A stretch of DNA of 64,000 nt from Pseudolabrys sp. (GCA_026125895.1 JAHCKG010000001.1:248001-312000); one strand, 5' to 3'. Numbered from the stretch's first letter, positions 9,705 to 18,019 are shown. Notes: generated by a model from the sequence alone, not told the origin. Program-made: numbers and translations.

Positions 9705-10115
9705 ATGAGCAAAGATTTCATCCAGGTTCTTCAACCCGACGGCTGGGCGCCGGCCAAGGGCTACGCCAACGGCATGGCGGCCGACGGCCGTCAGGTTTTC
9801 GTCGCCGGTCAGGTCGGCTGGAACGAGAAATGCGAATTTGTCAGCGACGAATTCGTCGCGCAGGTCGAGCAGGCCTTGAAGAACATCGTCGCGGTGCTGA
9901 AGCAGGCCGGCGGCGAGCCGCAGCACGTCGTGCGACTGACCTGGTATCTCACCGACAAGCGCGAATATCTGGCGCGGCCGAAGGAACTCGGCGAAGCCTA
10001 TCGCCGCGTGATGGGGCGGCATTTCCCGACGATGTCGGCGATCGTGGTGGTGGCGCTGATCGAGGACCGCGCCAAGGTCGAGATCGAGGCGACCGCGGTC
10101 ATTCCCCGCGGCTGA
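9705..10115 (+). CDS. RidA/YjgF family enamine-imine deaminase
   Basis: A 136-residue RidA-fold protein. Features include VFVAGQVGWN, the long EQALKNIVAVLKQAGGEPQHVV helix, and a C-terminal VEIEATAVIP that closes the trimer interface. RidA proteins hydrolyse reactive enamines and imines to ketones and ammonia. Here it is the last gene of the aminobenzoyl-CoA operon, 31 bases after the ligase. The expected product of the monooxygenase/reductase is an enamine, so a dedicated deamination role is a sound inference. Confidence 0.87.
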   Translation: MSKDFIQVLQPDGWAPAKGYANGMAADGRQVFVAGQVGWNEKCEFVSDEFVAQVEQALKNIVAVLKQAGGEPQHVVRLTWYLTDKREYLARPKELGEAYRRVMGRHFPTMSAIVVVALIEDRAKVEIEATAVIPRG

Positions 10116-10135
10116 GACGGCTCTGCCGTTTCAGC
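10111..10135. terminator. Hairpin between convergent genes, possible bidirectional terminator
   Basis: GCTGAGACGG and CCGTTTCAGC pair (one G-U) around a 5-base loop. The hairpin covers the stop codon of the RidA gene and that of the convergent small gene. There is no long T run, so termination is plausible but not certain. Confidence 0.45.
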
Positions 10136-10331
10136 TGATGCGCTGAGCCACCGGCTCGGCGCTGCTGTCCATGACGAAGGGCGTTTCCGGCTCGTCGCCG
10201 TCATGGGCGAGCATGTGCCGGTAGAGCTGTTCGAGCCTGAGATAGCGCTCGCGGCTTTCCTCGTCGTAGGTCGCCGCGGCGAGTTGCGCGCAGGTGTCCG
10301 CTTGCCGCTGCAGGCGTTTGGCGATCGTCAT
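10131..10331 (-). CDS. Small hypothetical protein (66 aa)
   Basis: A short, charged, mostly helical protein beginning MTIAKRLQRQADTCAQLAAA, with repeated Tyr/Arg/Glu positions and an acidic tail. GAAGGGA upstream of ATG 10331 is a fair ribosome site. Similar small soluble proteins are common in Bradyrhizobium relatives, but no function is known to me. It is convergent with the aromatic operon. Confidence 0.6.
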   Translation of the reverse strand: MTIAKRLQRQADTCAQLAAATYDEESRERYLRLEQLYRHMLAHDGDEPETPFVMDSSAEPVAQRIS

Positions 10332-10456
10332 CGTCGATCCCTTCGGTTCGCCGAGTGACCGCATTGCAGCATCGATTCTGGTGCGGCGCAATATGAATTT
10401 CACGCAGATGTCATCGTCCCGCCATGCAGAATTGCGCGGGGCGGGAACGGGACGGG

Positions 10457-12193
10457 TTACAGCGCGCCGTACAAGCGGGCGAGCAGAAGCAGCAGCGCTG
10501 CCGCGAGAATGGCGCAACTGGCCTGCCAGACCAGCAGCGGATTGCGGTCGAGCAGCGGCGCCGGCCCGGCCTCGATATTGGCGGCGCCGGGATGGCGCAG
10601 ATCGAACACGAACTCGGACAACGCTTCATAACGCCGGTTCGGGTCGGGGTGCACGGCGCGGCGCATCGCGCCATCGACCCAGGCCGGCACCTCGGGATTG
10701 ACCGCCGTCGCCGGGCGGTACGTCAATTTCCGCGCCTGCGATGCGGTGCGCACCCTGGCGCTGTCGGCGCCATAGGGCAGTCGGCCGGTCAGCATCTGAT
10801 AGGCGATGACGCCGAGCGAGAACAGATCGGCGCGCGGCGAGCCGGGGTCGCCGATCAGGCACTCCGGCGCGGTGTACTGAACGGTGCCCAGCACCGGCTC
10901 GCCGGAATCGGACGGCCCGGCCTCGGCAACGCCGGCGATGCGGGTCGAACCGAAGTCGATGATCTTCGCCGTGCCGGTGGCGTCGATCATGATGTTGTGC
11001 GGCCGCAAGTCCTGGTGAAGCATCTCCAGCCGGTGAAAAGCGGCAAGCCCGAGAGCGACCTGCTCGACGATCCGCCGCACCGTCTCCAGCGGCGGCCGCG
11101 GATTGTCGATCATCCACTGGTGCAAGGTCTGGCCCTCGACGAACTCGACGACCGTGTAGAGATAATTGCGCTTCCGCCTCAAGGCGTGCGGCTTCAGCAC
11201 ATAGGGGCTGGCGATGCGCCGCGCCACCCACTCCTCCATCATGAAGCGCTTCAGGTAACCCGGATCGCCGCGCAGGTCGATCGACGGGATTTTCAGCGCC
11301 ACCGGCTCCTGCGTCTCGATGTCGGTGGCGAGATAGATGTGGCTGCGGCTGCTGGCATGCAATTCGCGGATGATGCGGTAGCCGTCGAAGACGGCACGGG
11401 CTTCGAGCAGCGGTGGCAGCGGCAGGTCGGCTGCCGCGCCGAGCACTTCGTTGGCGTCGCCATCCGGCACCTCATCGATGCGCACGATCTGGATCGTCAG
11501 ATTGTCGGTGCTGCCGTTCTCGTAGGCTTCGTTGACGAGCGTAGCGGCGGCGCGATCGAGGTCGTCGGCGTTGTCGGCGATCACGTTGACCACATGCCGC
11601 GGCGCGACGTGCTCATAGACACCGTCGGTCGCCAGCACGAAGACGTCGCCCTCCGTCACGGGCAACGCCAGATAATCGAGCTCGATCTGCGAATCGACGC
11701 CGAGCGCACGGGCCAGATAGCTCTGCTCCGACGAGACGACGACGCGGTGGTCCTGCGTCAGTTGTTCGAGCGTCTGTCCGGATACGCGATAGACGCGGCT
11801 GTCGCCGATACTGAAGATATGCGCGGTCGCCGACTTGATGACGATGGCGCTGAAGGTGCAGACGTAGCCCTTGTCCTTGTCGTACTGATAGGGACTGTGC
11901 CGGGTCTGCGAATTCAGCCAGGAATTTGTCGCCGCCAGCACGCGGTGCACCGAGGTCTTCACTGACCAGGTTTCCGACGTGCAGTAATAGTCCGAGAGAA
12001 AGCTGCCGACCGCCGACTCGCTGGCGATGTGGCTGACATTGCTGCTGCTGATGCCGTCGGCAAGGGCGACAGCGACGCCCTTCAAGCTAAGCTGCGGCTC
12101 GTTCGGAACGATGGCGCCGTGGAAATCCTGATTGGCCGCCTTGCGGCCCTTGTCGGAATGCTGCCCGATCGAGATGCGCAATTCGCCAGGCAT
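10457..12193 (-). CDS. PP2C phosphatase-Ser/Thr kinase fusion with C-terminal membrane anchor
   Basis: A 578-residue fusion. Residues 1 to about 235 are a PP2C-type phosphatase with NQDF, VALADGISSSN, FSIGDSRVYR, VFVLATDGVYEH and GSTDNLTIQIV as metal-site motifs. Residues about 270 to 530 are a Hanks-type kinase with VALKI (ATP lysine), LHQDLRPHNIMID (catalytic loop, HQD for HRD), DFGSTR and a TAPECL activation segment. The last 25 residues are one membrane helix, ending LLLLLARLYGAL. The protein should sense and signal at the inner face of the membrane. Its neighbour is a formate/nitrite-family channel, and this pairing recurs in nitrogen-assimilation clusters. The substrate is unknown. Confidence 0.9.
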   Translation of the reverse strand: MPGELRISIGQHSDKGRKAANQDFHGAIVPNEPQLSLKGVAVALADGISSSNVSHIASESAVGSFLSDYYCTSETWSVKTSVHRVLAATNSWLNSQTRHSPYQYDKDKGYVCTFSAIVIKSATAHIFSIGDSRVYRVSGQTLEQLTQDHRVVVSSEQSYLARALGVDSQIELDYLALPVTEGDVFVLATDGVYEHVAPRHVVNVIADNADDLDRAAATLVNEAYENGSTDNLTIQIVRIDEVPDGDANEVLGAAADLPLPPLLEARAVFDGYRIIRELHASSRSHIYLATDIETQEPVALKIPSIDLRGDPGYLKRFMMEEWVARRIASPYVLKPHALRRKRNYLYTVVEFVEGQTLHQWMIDNPRPPLETVRRIVEQVALGLAAFHRLEMLHQDLRPHNIMIDATGTAKIIDFGSTRIAGVAEAGPSDSGEPVLGTVQYTAPECLIGDPGSPRADLFSLGVIAYQMLTGRLPYGADSARVRTASQARKLTYRPATAVNPEVPAWVDGAMRRAVHPDPNRRYEALSEFVFDLRHPGAANIEAGPAPLLDRNPLLVWQASCAILAAALLLLLARLYGAL

Positions 12194-12206
12194 GGGTCAT
12201 CCGGAT

Positions 12207-12239
12207 AAAAAGGGCTTCACCCCGTGGGATGAAGCCCTT
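12207..12239 (-). terminator. Rho-independent terminator of the FNT transporter gene
   Basis: Read on the minus strand, AAGGGCTTCA and TGAAGCCCTT form a perfect 10-bp stem followed by a T-rich tail. It lies between the transporter stop and the kinase start. The two minus-strand genes are therefore probably separate transcripts, or only read through in part. Confidence 0.85.
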
Positions 12240-12253
12240 GTATCGTCGTCAGA

Positions 12254-13075
12254 TCAGGCCGCGACCTTGAGCGTGCGCTTCGGTGCGGTCATGACGTGGG
12301 TGGTGTAGAGCGTCAGCCCGGTGAAGGCGAGGCCGCCGACCAGGTTGCCGAGCGCGGTCGGGATCTCGTTCCAGATGAAGTAGTCGAGGATCGAGAACTT
12401 GGCGTGCAGCATCAGGCCGGCCGGGAACAGAAACATGTTCACGACCGAATGCTCGAACACCATGTAGAAGAACAGGAAGATCGGCATCCACATGGCGATG
12501 ACCTTGCCGGTCACGTTGGTGGACACCATCGCCCCGACGACGCCGGTCGAGACCATCCAGTTGCACAGCATGCCGCGGATGAACAAGGTCGCCATGCCGG
12601 CGGCGCCGTGCGCTTCATAGCCGAGCGTGCGCCCTTCGCCGATGTTGCCGATCACGGTGCCGACCTTGTCCGGCGCCTGTGTGAAGCCGAAGGTCGTGAC
12701 GAAGGCCATCATGAAGGCGACGGTGAGGGCGCCGGCGAAATTGCCGATGAAGACGAGGCCCCAGTTGCGAAGCACGCCTTTCACCGTGACGCCGGGCCGC
12801 TTGTCGAGCAAGGCCAGCGGCGCCAGCACGAATACGCCGGTGAGGAGGTCGAAGCCGAGGAGATAAAGCATGATGAAGCCGACCGGAAACAGGATCGCGC
12901 CGGCGAGCGGCTGCCCGGTGTTCACGTTGATGGTGATCGCCATCCACGCGGCCAGCGCGAGAATGGCCCCAGCCATATAGGCGCGGATGACGGTGTCCCG
13001 GGTCGACATGAAGACCTTGGACTCCCCGGCGTCCACCATCTTTGTGACGAATTCAGAAGGCACCAGATATGACAT
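12254..13075 (-). CDS. Formate/nitrite transporter (FNT) family channel
   Basis: A 273-residue membrane protein with about six hydrophobic segments. It includes the family regions FPVGFIMLYLLGFDLLTGVFVL and GNFAGALTVAFMM, and an asparagine-rich re-entrant region near NWMVSTGVVGAMVS. FNT channels pass formate, nitrite or hydrosulfide as pentamers. Here, beside nitrite reductase and cyanase genes, nitrite uptake is the likely role. ATG 13075 with GGAG five bases upstream is clear. It is divergent from cyanase across 470 bp. Confidence 0.88.
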   Translation of the reverse strand: MSYLVPSEFVTKMVDAGESKVFMSTRDTVIRAYMAGAILALAAWMAITINVNTGQPLAGAILFPVGFIMLYLLGFDLLTGVFVLAPLALLDKRPGVTVKGVLRNWGLVFIGNFAGALTVAFMMAFVTTFGFTQAPDKVGTVIGNIGEGRTLGYEAHGAAGMATLFIRGMLCNWMVSTGVVGAMVSTNVTGKVIAMWMPIFLFFYMVFEHSVVNMFLFPAGLMLHAKFSILDYFIWNEIPTALGNLVGGLAFTGLTLYTTHVMTAPKRTLKVAA

Positions 13076-13544
13076 CGCGACTCCTCTGTTTAACGTTCGA
13101 TTCTTGATGGACCGCAGCGGGCTTATCCTTGGCCCGGAGGCGCAGACGCCATCTCGATCGTCAGGACGCGTTCGTTGCGACCATGCGGAGCGCGCGGCGA
13201 ATGAAATCGCCTGGCAGCCCCGGTCCAACCCGGTGTCCTCGATGTGAGATTGTGTCAGCGCCAGCCGAGCCGATCAGTCAGCTGTGGTCGCCCTTGACCG
13301 CTGCGGTCGTCATTGACCTTGCGTCCACGAAGCAATCGCTGTGCCAATAGCGAAGCGGCCGCCGTAACCGACGTTGTTTCCTCGGCAAAGTGAACACGGC
13401 CTGCCGTTCGGCAAGCCGGTCCTTAGCGAGTTCGGTGCGAGTTGATGCCTATCAATTGGGCGGCGCGCTGCACAATAGTGCGACACCACAAGCCGGAAAA
13501 CATCGCTATCGTTGGCGCGAATGAATGCGCTCAAGGAGACACCG
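13076..13544. other. Divergent intergenic region, no gene seen
   Basis: About 470 bp between the FNT transporter and cyanase starts. It holds an imperfect palindrome at 13398-13417 (GGCCTGCCG and CGGCAAGCC around TT), which could be a regulator site. I see no convincing coding region, no clear sigma54 site and no RNA gene. Confidence 0.5.
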
Positions 13545-14033
13545 ATGAATCGCGCCGACCTGACCGAAAAGCTTCTCGATATCAAACGCGAGAAGGGATG
13601 GACCTGGAAATACATCTGCGAGCAGATCGGCGGCATGTCGCCGATCCTGATAACGGGAGCCATCCTCGGGCAGATGAAGCTGACCAAGCCGCAGGCGGCC
13701 AAGGCGGCCGAACTGTTCGGCCTGTCGAAGGCGGAGCAGATGCTGATCAACGAGACGCCGATGCGCGGCACCGGCACGCCCATGCCGCCGACCGATCCGC
13801 TGATCTACCGCTTCTATGAACTTATCCTCGTCAACGGCCCGGCCCTGAAGGCGCTGATCGAGGAGGAGTTCGGCGACGGCATCATGTCGGCCATCGACTT
13901 CGACATGGACATCACGCGCCAGTCCGACCCGAAGGGCGACCGCGTCAAGATCGGCATGACCGGCAAGTTCCTGCCGTTCAAGTATTACGGCCCCACCGGC
14001 AACGCTCTGGCGCTGGGTTTGAAGGAAGACTGA
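13545..14033 (+). CDS. cynS: Cyanate hydratase (cyanase)
   Basis: A 162-residue protein close to the usual cyanase length of about 150. The N-terminal helix-turn-helix-like domain (LLDIKREKGWTWKYICEQIGG) precedes the catalytic domain with DPLIYRFYELILVNGPALKALIEEEFGDGIMSAIDF. This carries the conserved Arg, Glu and Ser that meet at the decamer active site. It converts cyanate plus bicarbonate to ammonia and CO2. AAGGAG sits at good distance before ATG 13545. It stands upstream of nasT in a nitrogen-assimilation block. Confidence 0.95.
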   Translation: MNRADLTEKLLDIKREKGWTWKYICEQIGGMSPILITGAILGQMKLTKPQAAKAAELFGLSKAEQMLINETPMRGTGTPMPPTDPLIYRFYELILVNGPALKALIEEEFGDGIMSAIDFDMDITRQSDPKGDRVKIGMTGKFLPFKYYGPTGNALALGLKED

Positions 14034-14056
14034 GCGCTAACCCGCGCGACGCGGCG

Positions 14057-14072
14057 TGGAATAGGACTTGCA
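14057..14072 (+). promoter_or_regulatory. Candidate sigma54 promoter before nasT
   Basis: TGG-N8-TTGCA, with GG and GC separated by exactly ten bases, matches the -24/-12 core of RpoN promoters, although the -24 box is weak after TGG. It lies between cyanase and nasT. An RpoN promoter would suit nitrogen-limited expression of the nas regulators. Confidence 0.45.
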
Positions 14073-14108
14073 TGAGACAGGAGTTGCATGAGCAGGCACT
14101 TGCATGAG
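14068..14108. repeat. Three direct repeats TTGCATGAG at 16-bp period
   Basis: TTGCATGAG occurs at 14068-14076, 14084-14092 and 14100-14108, each exactly 16 bp apart, with related flanking bases. The third copy contains the first possible nasT start codon. The arrangement resembles a repeated protein-binding site or a local slippage repeat. Confidence 0.8.
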
Positions 14109-14817
14109 TAGGCTGGTGAAGCGGGAAATGGTTAGCCGCGCGGCCCGCGAGCGAGGTGCGGCGGCGGAGATGGGGCGTGTGGCTGAAACTCGGAAAGGCA
14201 TGGAGCCAGGCTCGCCGCCGGAAGGCGGCGCGCGCGAGCAGGCGTTGAAGATCGCGATCGTCGACGAAAGTCCGATCCGCGCGGCCATCCTCGAGGACGG
14301 CTTGCGCGAGGCCGGCTTCTCGCAGGTCGAACGCATCGCCGAGACGCGAAATCTGCTCGCGCGCATCTATGCGCTCGACCCCGACGTCATCCTCATCGAT
14401 CTGGAAAGCCCGAGCCGCGACATGCTCGAGCAGATGTTCCAGGTCAGCCGCATCGTAAAGCGGCCGATCGCCATGTTCGTCGACCAGAGCGACACCGCTT
14501 CGATCCAGGCCTCCGTCGATGCCGGCGTGTCGGCTTACATCGTCGGCAATCTGCAGAAGGATCGCATCAAGGCGATCCTCGATCTCTGCATCTCGCGTTT
14601 CAATGCGTTTTCGCGGCTGCAAGGCGAGCTCGAAGAGGCCAAGGACGCGCTCGAGGAGCGCAAGGTCATCGACCGCGCCAAGGGCATCCTGATGCGGGCC
14701 AAGAAGCTCTCCGAGGACGAGGCCTATGCGCTGATGCGCAAATCGGCGATGAACGAGGGCAAGAAGATCGCCGAGATCGCCCAGTCCGTGATCACGGCGG
14801 CGGAGCTGTTCAAATGA
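14104..14817 (+). CDS. nasT: NasT-type ANTAR antiterminator response regulator
   Basis: Up to 237 residues. From about residue 48, LKIAIVDESPIRAAILEDGL begins a response-regulator receiver domain. A coiled linker (LQGELEEAKDALEERK) follows, and the C-terminal ANTAR RNA-binding domain carries AKGILMRAKKLSEDEAYALMRKSA. NasT binds paired hairpins in leader RNAs and prevents termination; NasS releases it when nitrate or nitrite is present. The nasS gene follows with a 4-base overlap. The N-terminal 48 residues are low in conservation, so ATG 14200 is a real alternative start. A matching hairpin-terminator leader lies upstream of nirA. Confidence 0.9.
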   Translation: MSRLVKREMVSRAARERGAAAEMGRVAETRKGMEPGSPPEGGAREQALKIAIVDESPIRAAILEDGLREAGFSQVERIAETRNLLARIYALDPDVILIDLESPSRDMLEQMFQVSRIVKRPIAMFVDQSDTASIQASVDAGVSAYIVGNLQKDRIKAILDLCISRFNAFSRLQGELEEAKDALEERKVIDRAKGILMRAKKLSEDEAYALMRKSAMNEGKKIAEIAQSVITAAELFK

Positions 14818-16001
14818 AGACAACCCTGCGGATCGGCTACATCCCGCTGATCGACGCCGCGCCCGTTCTCATCGCCGCCGATCACGGCTTTGCCGAGAGC
14901 GAGGGGCTCTCTATCGATCTGGTGCGCGAGGTGTCGTGGTCGAACGTGCGCGACAAGCTCAATCTCGGCCTGTTCGACGCAGCCCATATGCTGGCGCCGC
15001 TGCCGATCGCGTCGAGCCTCGGCATCGGCCACGTCGAGGTGCCATTGATCGTGCCGTTCACGCTGGCGCTCAACGGCAACGCCATCACCGTGTCGCCCTC
15101 GCTGTTCGCCGAACTCGCCGCGGCCGCCGATGGCGACATCGTCGATCCGCAGGTCTCGGCGCGGGCGTTGCACCGGGTCGTCGCCGACCGCCGCAGGCGC
15201 GGCGCGCCGCTGCTGAATTTCGGCATGACGTTTCCGTTCTCCAACCACAACTATCAGCTCCGTTTGTGGATGGCGGCGGGCGGCGTCGATCCCGACGAGG
15301 ACGTGCGGCTGGTGGTGCTGCCGCCGCCTTACATGGTTGACAGCCTGACCAGCGGCCACGTCGATTGCTTCTGTGTCGGCGCGCCGTGGAATTCGGTGGC
15401 GGTGGATAACGGCATCGGCCACATCCTGCATTTCAGCACCGACATCGTCCGGCGCATGTCGGAGAAGGTGCTGGCGGTGCGCCGCAACTGGGCCGGCGAC
15501 AATCCGGAAACGCTGTCGGCGCTCATCCGCGCACTGGCGAAAGCGGCCGCCTATGCCGAAGATCCTGACCATCGCGCCGCCGTCTGCGACACAATCGGCA
15601 AGCGCATCGGCGCGACCGCCGAAGTCGTCTCGCGCACGCTCAAGGGCGTGCTGAAAACGACGACCGAAGGCGAGACGCGTTCGAGCGACGACTACATCCT
15701 TCTGGAGCGCACGGGGGCCAACCGGCCGGACAGGGCGCACGCCGCCTGGATGTATGCGGACATGGTGCGGTGGCGGCAGACGCCGCTCAGCAGCGAGCTT
15801 CAGACCATCGCCGAAAATGTGTTCCGGCCCGACCTCTACGATGCGGCGCTCGGTCATCCGTCGGCTGTCGAAATTGCCAATCCGCCGGACCGGATCGGCG
15901 CCTTCTTCGGCCCTGACTTCGCGGCGTCGGATATCGGCGGATACCTGGAATCCGGCCGTTCGCGGCACAGCGGGCGCCCGCGCCTTACTCTGGTGCGATG
16001 A
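14814..16001 (+). CDS. nasS: NasS nitrate/nitrite sensor, NrtA-like
   Basis: A 395-residue protein of the NrtA/CmpA periplasmic-binding fold that starts directly with MKTTLRIGYIPLIDAAPVLIAADHGF and has no signal peptide. It is therefore cytoplasmic. This is the mark of NasS, which holds NasT inactive until it binds nitrate or nitrite. The NFGMTFPFSNHNYQLR and CVGAPWNSVAV regions match the ligand-site segments of nitrate binding proteins. It is translationally coupled to nasT. Confidence 0.92.
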   Translation: MKTTLRIGYIPLIDAAPVLIAADHGFAESEGLSIDLVREVSWSNVRDKLNLGLFDAAHMLAPLPIASSLGIGHVEVPLIVPFTLALNGNAITVSPSLFAELAAAADGDIVDPQVSARALHRVVADRRRRGAPLLNFGMTFPFSNHNYQLRLWMAAGGVDPDEDVRLVVLPPPYMVDSLTSGHVDCFCVGAPWNSVAVDNGIGHILHFSTDIVRRMSEKVLAVRRNWAGDNPETLSALIRALAKAAAYAEDPDHRAAVCDTIGKRIGATAEVVSRTLKGVLKTTTEGETRSSDDYILLERTGANRPDRAHAAWMYADMVRWRQTPLSSELQTIAENVFRPDLYDAALGHPSAVEIANPPDRIGAFFGPDFAASDIGGYLESGRSRHSGRPRLTLVR

Positions 16002-16106
16002 CTTGCCCTGCACAAAAAGATTGCACCCTGCGCGGCGTGCGGGCACGGGCGGCGCGGGCGGCCGCTTTCTGCACGTTACGAAACGGCATTTTCCCGCCCG
16101 ATGATC

Positions 16107-16122
16107 TGGCACGCCTCTTGAA
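16107..16122 (+). promoter_or_regulatory. Candidate sigma54 promoter of nirA operon
   Basis: TGGCACG-CCTC-TTGAA matches the RpoN consensus perfectly at the -24 box and in spacing. The -12 box is TTGAA instead of TTGCA/T. Transcription would begin near 16131, just ahead of two leader hairpins. RpoN control would link the operon to nitrogen status. Confidence 0.6.
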
Positions 16123-16136
16123 TGGCTGACGCTACG

Positions 16137-16177
16137 GGAATGCGCCTCCATGCGCGTTCCAGGTCCAATGAGGGGCC
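16137..16177 (+). promoter_or_regulatory. Two tandem hexaloop hairpins, likely NasT (ANTAR) target
   Basis: Hairpin 1 (16137-16160) has a 9-bp stem with a CTCCAT hexaloop. Hairpin 2 (16162-16177) has a 5-bp stem, GGTCC with GGGCC, and hexaloop AATGAG, with A at loop position 1 and G at position 4 as in known ANTAR targets. They are one base apart and precede an intrinsic terminator. Loop 1 does not fit the A1/G4 rule, so the match is partial. Confidence 0.65.
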
Positions 16178-16219
16178 ATTCAGCAACGCCGCTGTCTTCG
16201 GGTCGCGCAAGAAGCGCGG

Positions 16220-16241
16220 GCCGCGAGACTGCGGCTTTTTT
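16220..16241 (+). terminator. Leader (attenuator) terminator before nirA
   Basis: GCCGC and GCGGC pair around GAGACT and are followed directly by six T residues, 14 bases before the nirA start. A terminator here would stop nirA transcription unless it is overridden, consistent with NasT antitermination. Confidence 0.8.
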
Positions 16242-16255
16242 GTTTTGAGGGGTCG

Positions 16256-18019
16256 ATGTCGAGCGATTTCACGCCCGACCAGAAACGTTATCTCGAAGGC
16301 TTCGCCTCGGGGCTGACCGCGGCGCGCGCCGCGCGTGGCCAGTTGCCGACAAGCGCGGGCGGCGGCGAGCCCGCGGGTCCCGACGCCATTCATATCAAGG
16401 CGCAGGATGCGACCGTCGCGCGCGGCGGCAAACTCAACGATCAGGAGAAGATCAAGCGCGAACAGCATCCGTTCGATGCCTATGAGCGGCTGAAGCAGCA
16501 GGCGAAGAATAACGAGCCGCCGAAGCCGCCGGATAATTTCCGCTGGCGCTATTACGGGCTGTTCTATGTGGCGCCGGCGCAGTCGTCCTATATGTGCCGC
16601 CTGCGCATTCCGAACGGCATTCTCAAGCACTGGCAATTGTCCGGGCTTGCCGATCTTACCGACCGCTTTGCCGGACCTTATTGCCACGTCACCACCCGCG
16701 CCAATCTGCAGATCCGCGAGATCGAGCCGAAGAATGCCGTCGAGGTGGTCGAAGGCATCATGGATCTCGGCCTCGGCTCGCGCGGCTCCGGCGCCGACAA
16801 CATCCGCAACGTCACCGGAACGCCGACCGCCGGGATCGATCCGGAGGAGCTGCTCGACACGCGGCCTTATGCGCGCGATTGGCACCATCGCATCCTCAAT
16901 GAGCGAGCCCTGTACGGCCTGCCGCGCAAGTTCAATGTCGGCTTCGACGGCGCGGGCCGCATTCCCGTGCTCGAGGACACCAATGACATCGGCTTCCAGG
17001 CGGTCGAGGTGAAGGACGGTTTCGGTGTCGCGCCGGGTGTCTACTTCCGCCTGGCGCTGGGCGGCATCACCGGGCACCGGGATTTTGCCCGAGACACCGG
17101 CGTCATCCTGAAGCCCGAGGAGGCGACGCCGATTGCCGACGCCATCGTCCGCGTTTTCATCGAGCATGGCGACCGCACCGACCGCGCCAAGGCGCGGCTG
17201 AAATATGTTCTCGACGCCTTCGGTTTCGAGAAGTTCCTCGGTCTGGTCGAGGAAAAGCTCGGCCGCAAGCTCGTTCACGTGCCGGGAGACGCCATCGCGC
17301 CGCGCCCGGCCTTCGATCGCAGCGCGCATGTCGGCGTGCATCCGCAGAAACAGCCGGGACTGAATTGGATCGGCGTGGTGTTTCCGATCGGCAAGATCGA
17401 CACGGCGCAGATGCGCGGCCTGGCCAAGGTGGCGCAGGATTTCGGCGACGGCGATATCCGCCTCACCGTGTGGCAGAACCTGCTGATCTCCGGCGTTGCC
17501 GACGCGCGCGTCGGCGAGGCGGTGGCGGCCATCGAGGCGCTCGGCCTCAAGACCGAGGCGACGCCGATCCGTGCCGGGCTCATCGCCTGTACCGGCGCCA
17601 CCGGTTGCCGCTTCGCCGCTGCGCATACCAAGGAGGACGCCGAGGCCATCGCGCAGTATTGCGAGCCGCGCGTGCGGCTCGACAGTCCGGTCAATATCCA
17701 TCTTACCGGCTGCCATCATTCCTGCGCGCAGCACTATATCGGCGATATCGGGCTGATCGCCTGCAAGATCGACGCCGGGGAGGATGCCGACCCGGTCGAG
17801 GGCTACCACGTCCTGGTCGGCGGCGGCTTCGGTCCCGATGCGGGAATCGCGTGCGATCTCTATCGCGACGTGAAAGCCGTTGAGGCGCCACGCGTTATCG
17901 AGCGCATGCTCAAGGGCTATCTCGCGCATCGCGACGGCGATGAAACGTTCCTGGCTTTTTCGCGGCGGCATAACGTCGAGGCGCTGCAGGCGATGTTCAA
18001 GGTGGAGGCGGGAGAATGA
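16256..18019 (+). CDS. nirA: NirA-type assimilatory nitrite reductase
   Basis: A 587-residue siroheme/[4Fe-4S] reductase of the nitrite/sulfite reductase family. The cluster cysteines are C445 and C451 (CX5C in CTGATGCR) and C486 and C490 (CX3C in CHHSC). Two ferredoxin-like half domains (FYVAPAQSSYMCRLRIP and QKQPGLNWIGVVFPIG) precede the siroheme modules. It reduces nitrite to ammonia with six electrons, probably supplied by the flavoprotein encoded next. About 90 N-terminal residues precede the first conserved block. Regulation is likely by RpoN and by the NasS-NasT leader switch just upstream. Confidence 0.92.
   Translation: MSSDFTPDQKRYLEGFASGLTAARAARGQLPTSAGGGEPAGPDAIHIKAQDATVARGGKLNDQEKIKREQHPFDAYERLKQQAKNNEPPKPPDNFRWRYYGLFYVAPAQSSYMCRLRIPNGILKHWQLSGLADLTDRFAGPYCHVTTRANLQIREIEPKNAVEVVEGIMDLGLGSRGSGADNIRNVTGTPTAGIDPEELLDTRPYARDWHHRILNERALYGLPRKFNVGFDGAGRIPVLEDTNDIGFQAVEVKDGFGVAPGVYFRLALGGITGHRDFARDTGVILKPEEATPIADAIVRVFIEHGDRTDRAKARLKYVLDAFGFEKFLGLVEEKLGRKLVHVPGDAIAPRPAFDRSAHVGVHPQKQPGLNWIGVVFPIGKIDTAQMRGLAKVAQDFGDGDIRLTVWQNLLISGVADARVGEAVAAIEALGLKTEATPIRAGLIACTGATGCRFAAAHTKEDAEAIAQYCEPRVRLDSPVNIHLTGCHHSCAQHYIGDIGLIACKIDAGEDADPVEGYHVLVGGGFGPDAGIACDLYRDVKAVEAPRVIERMLKGYLAHRDGDETFLAFSRRHNVEALQAMFKVEAGE

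Noticed and set aside
14084-14108. Additional sigma54 promoters at the second and third TTGCATGAG repeats
   Set aside because: Neither has GG ten bases before the GC, so only the first repeat fits the RpoN spacing.
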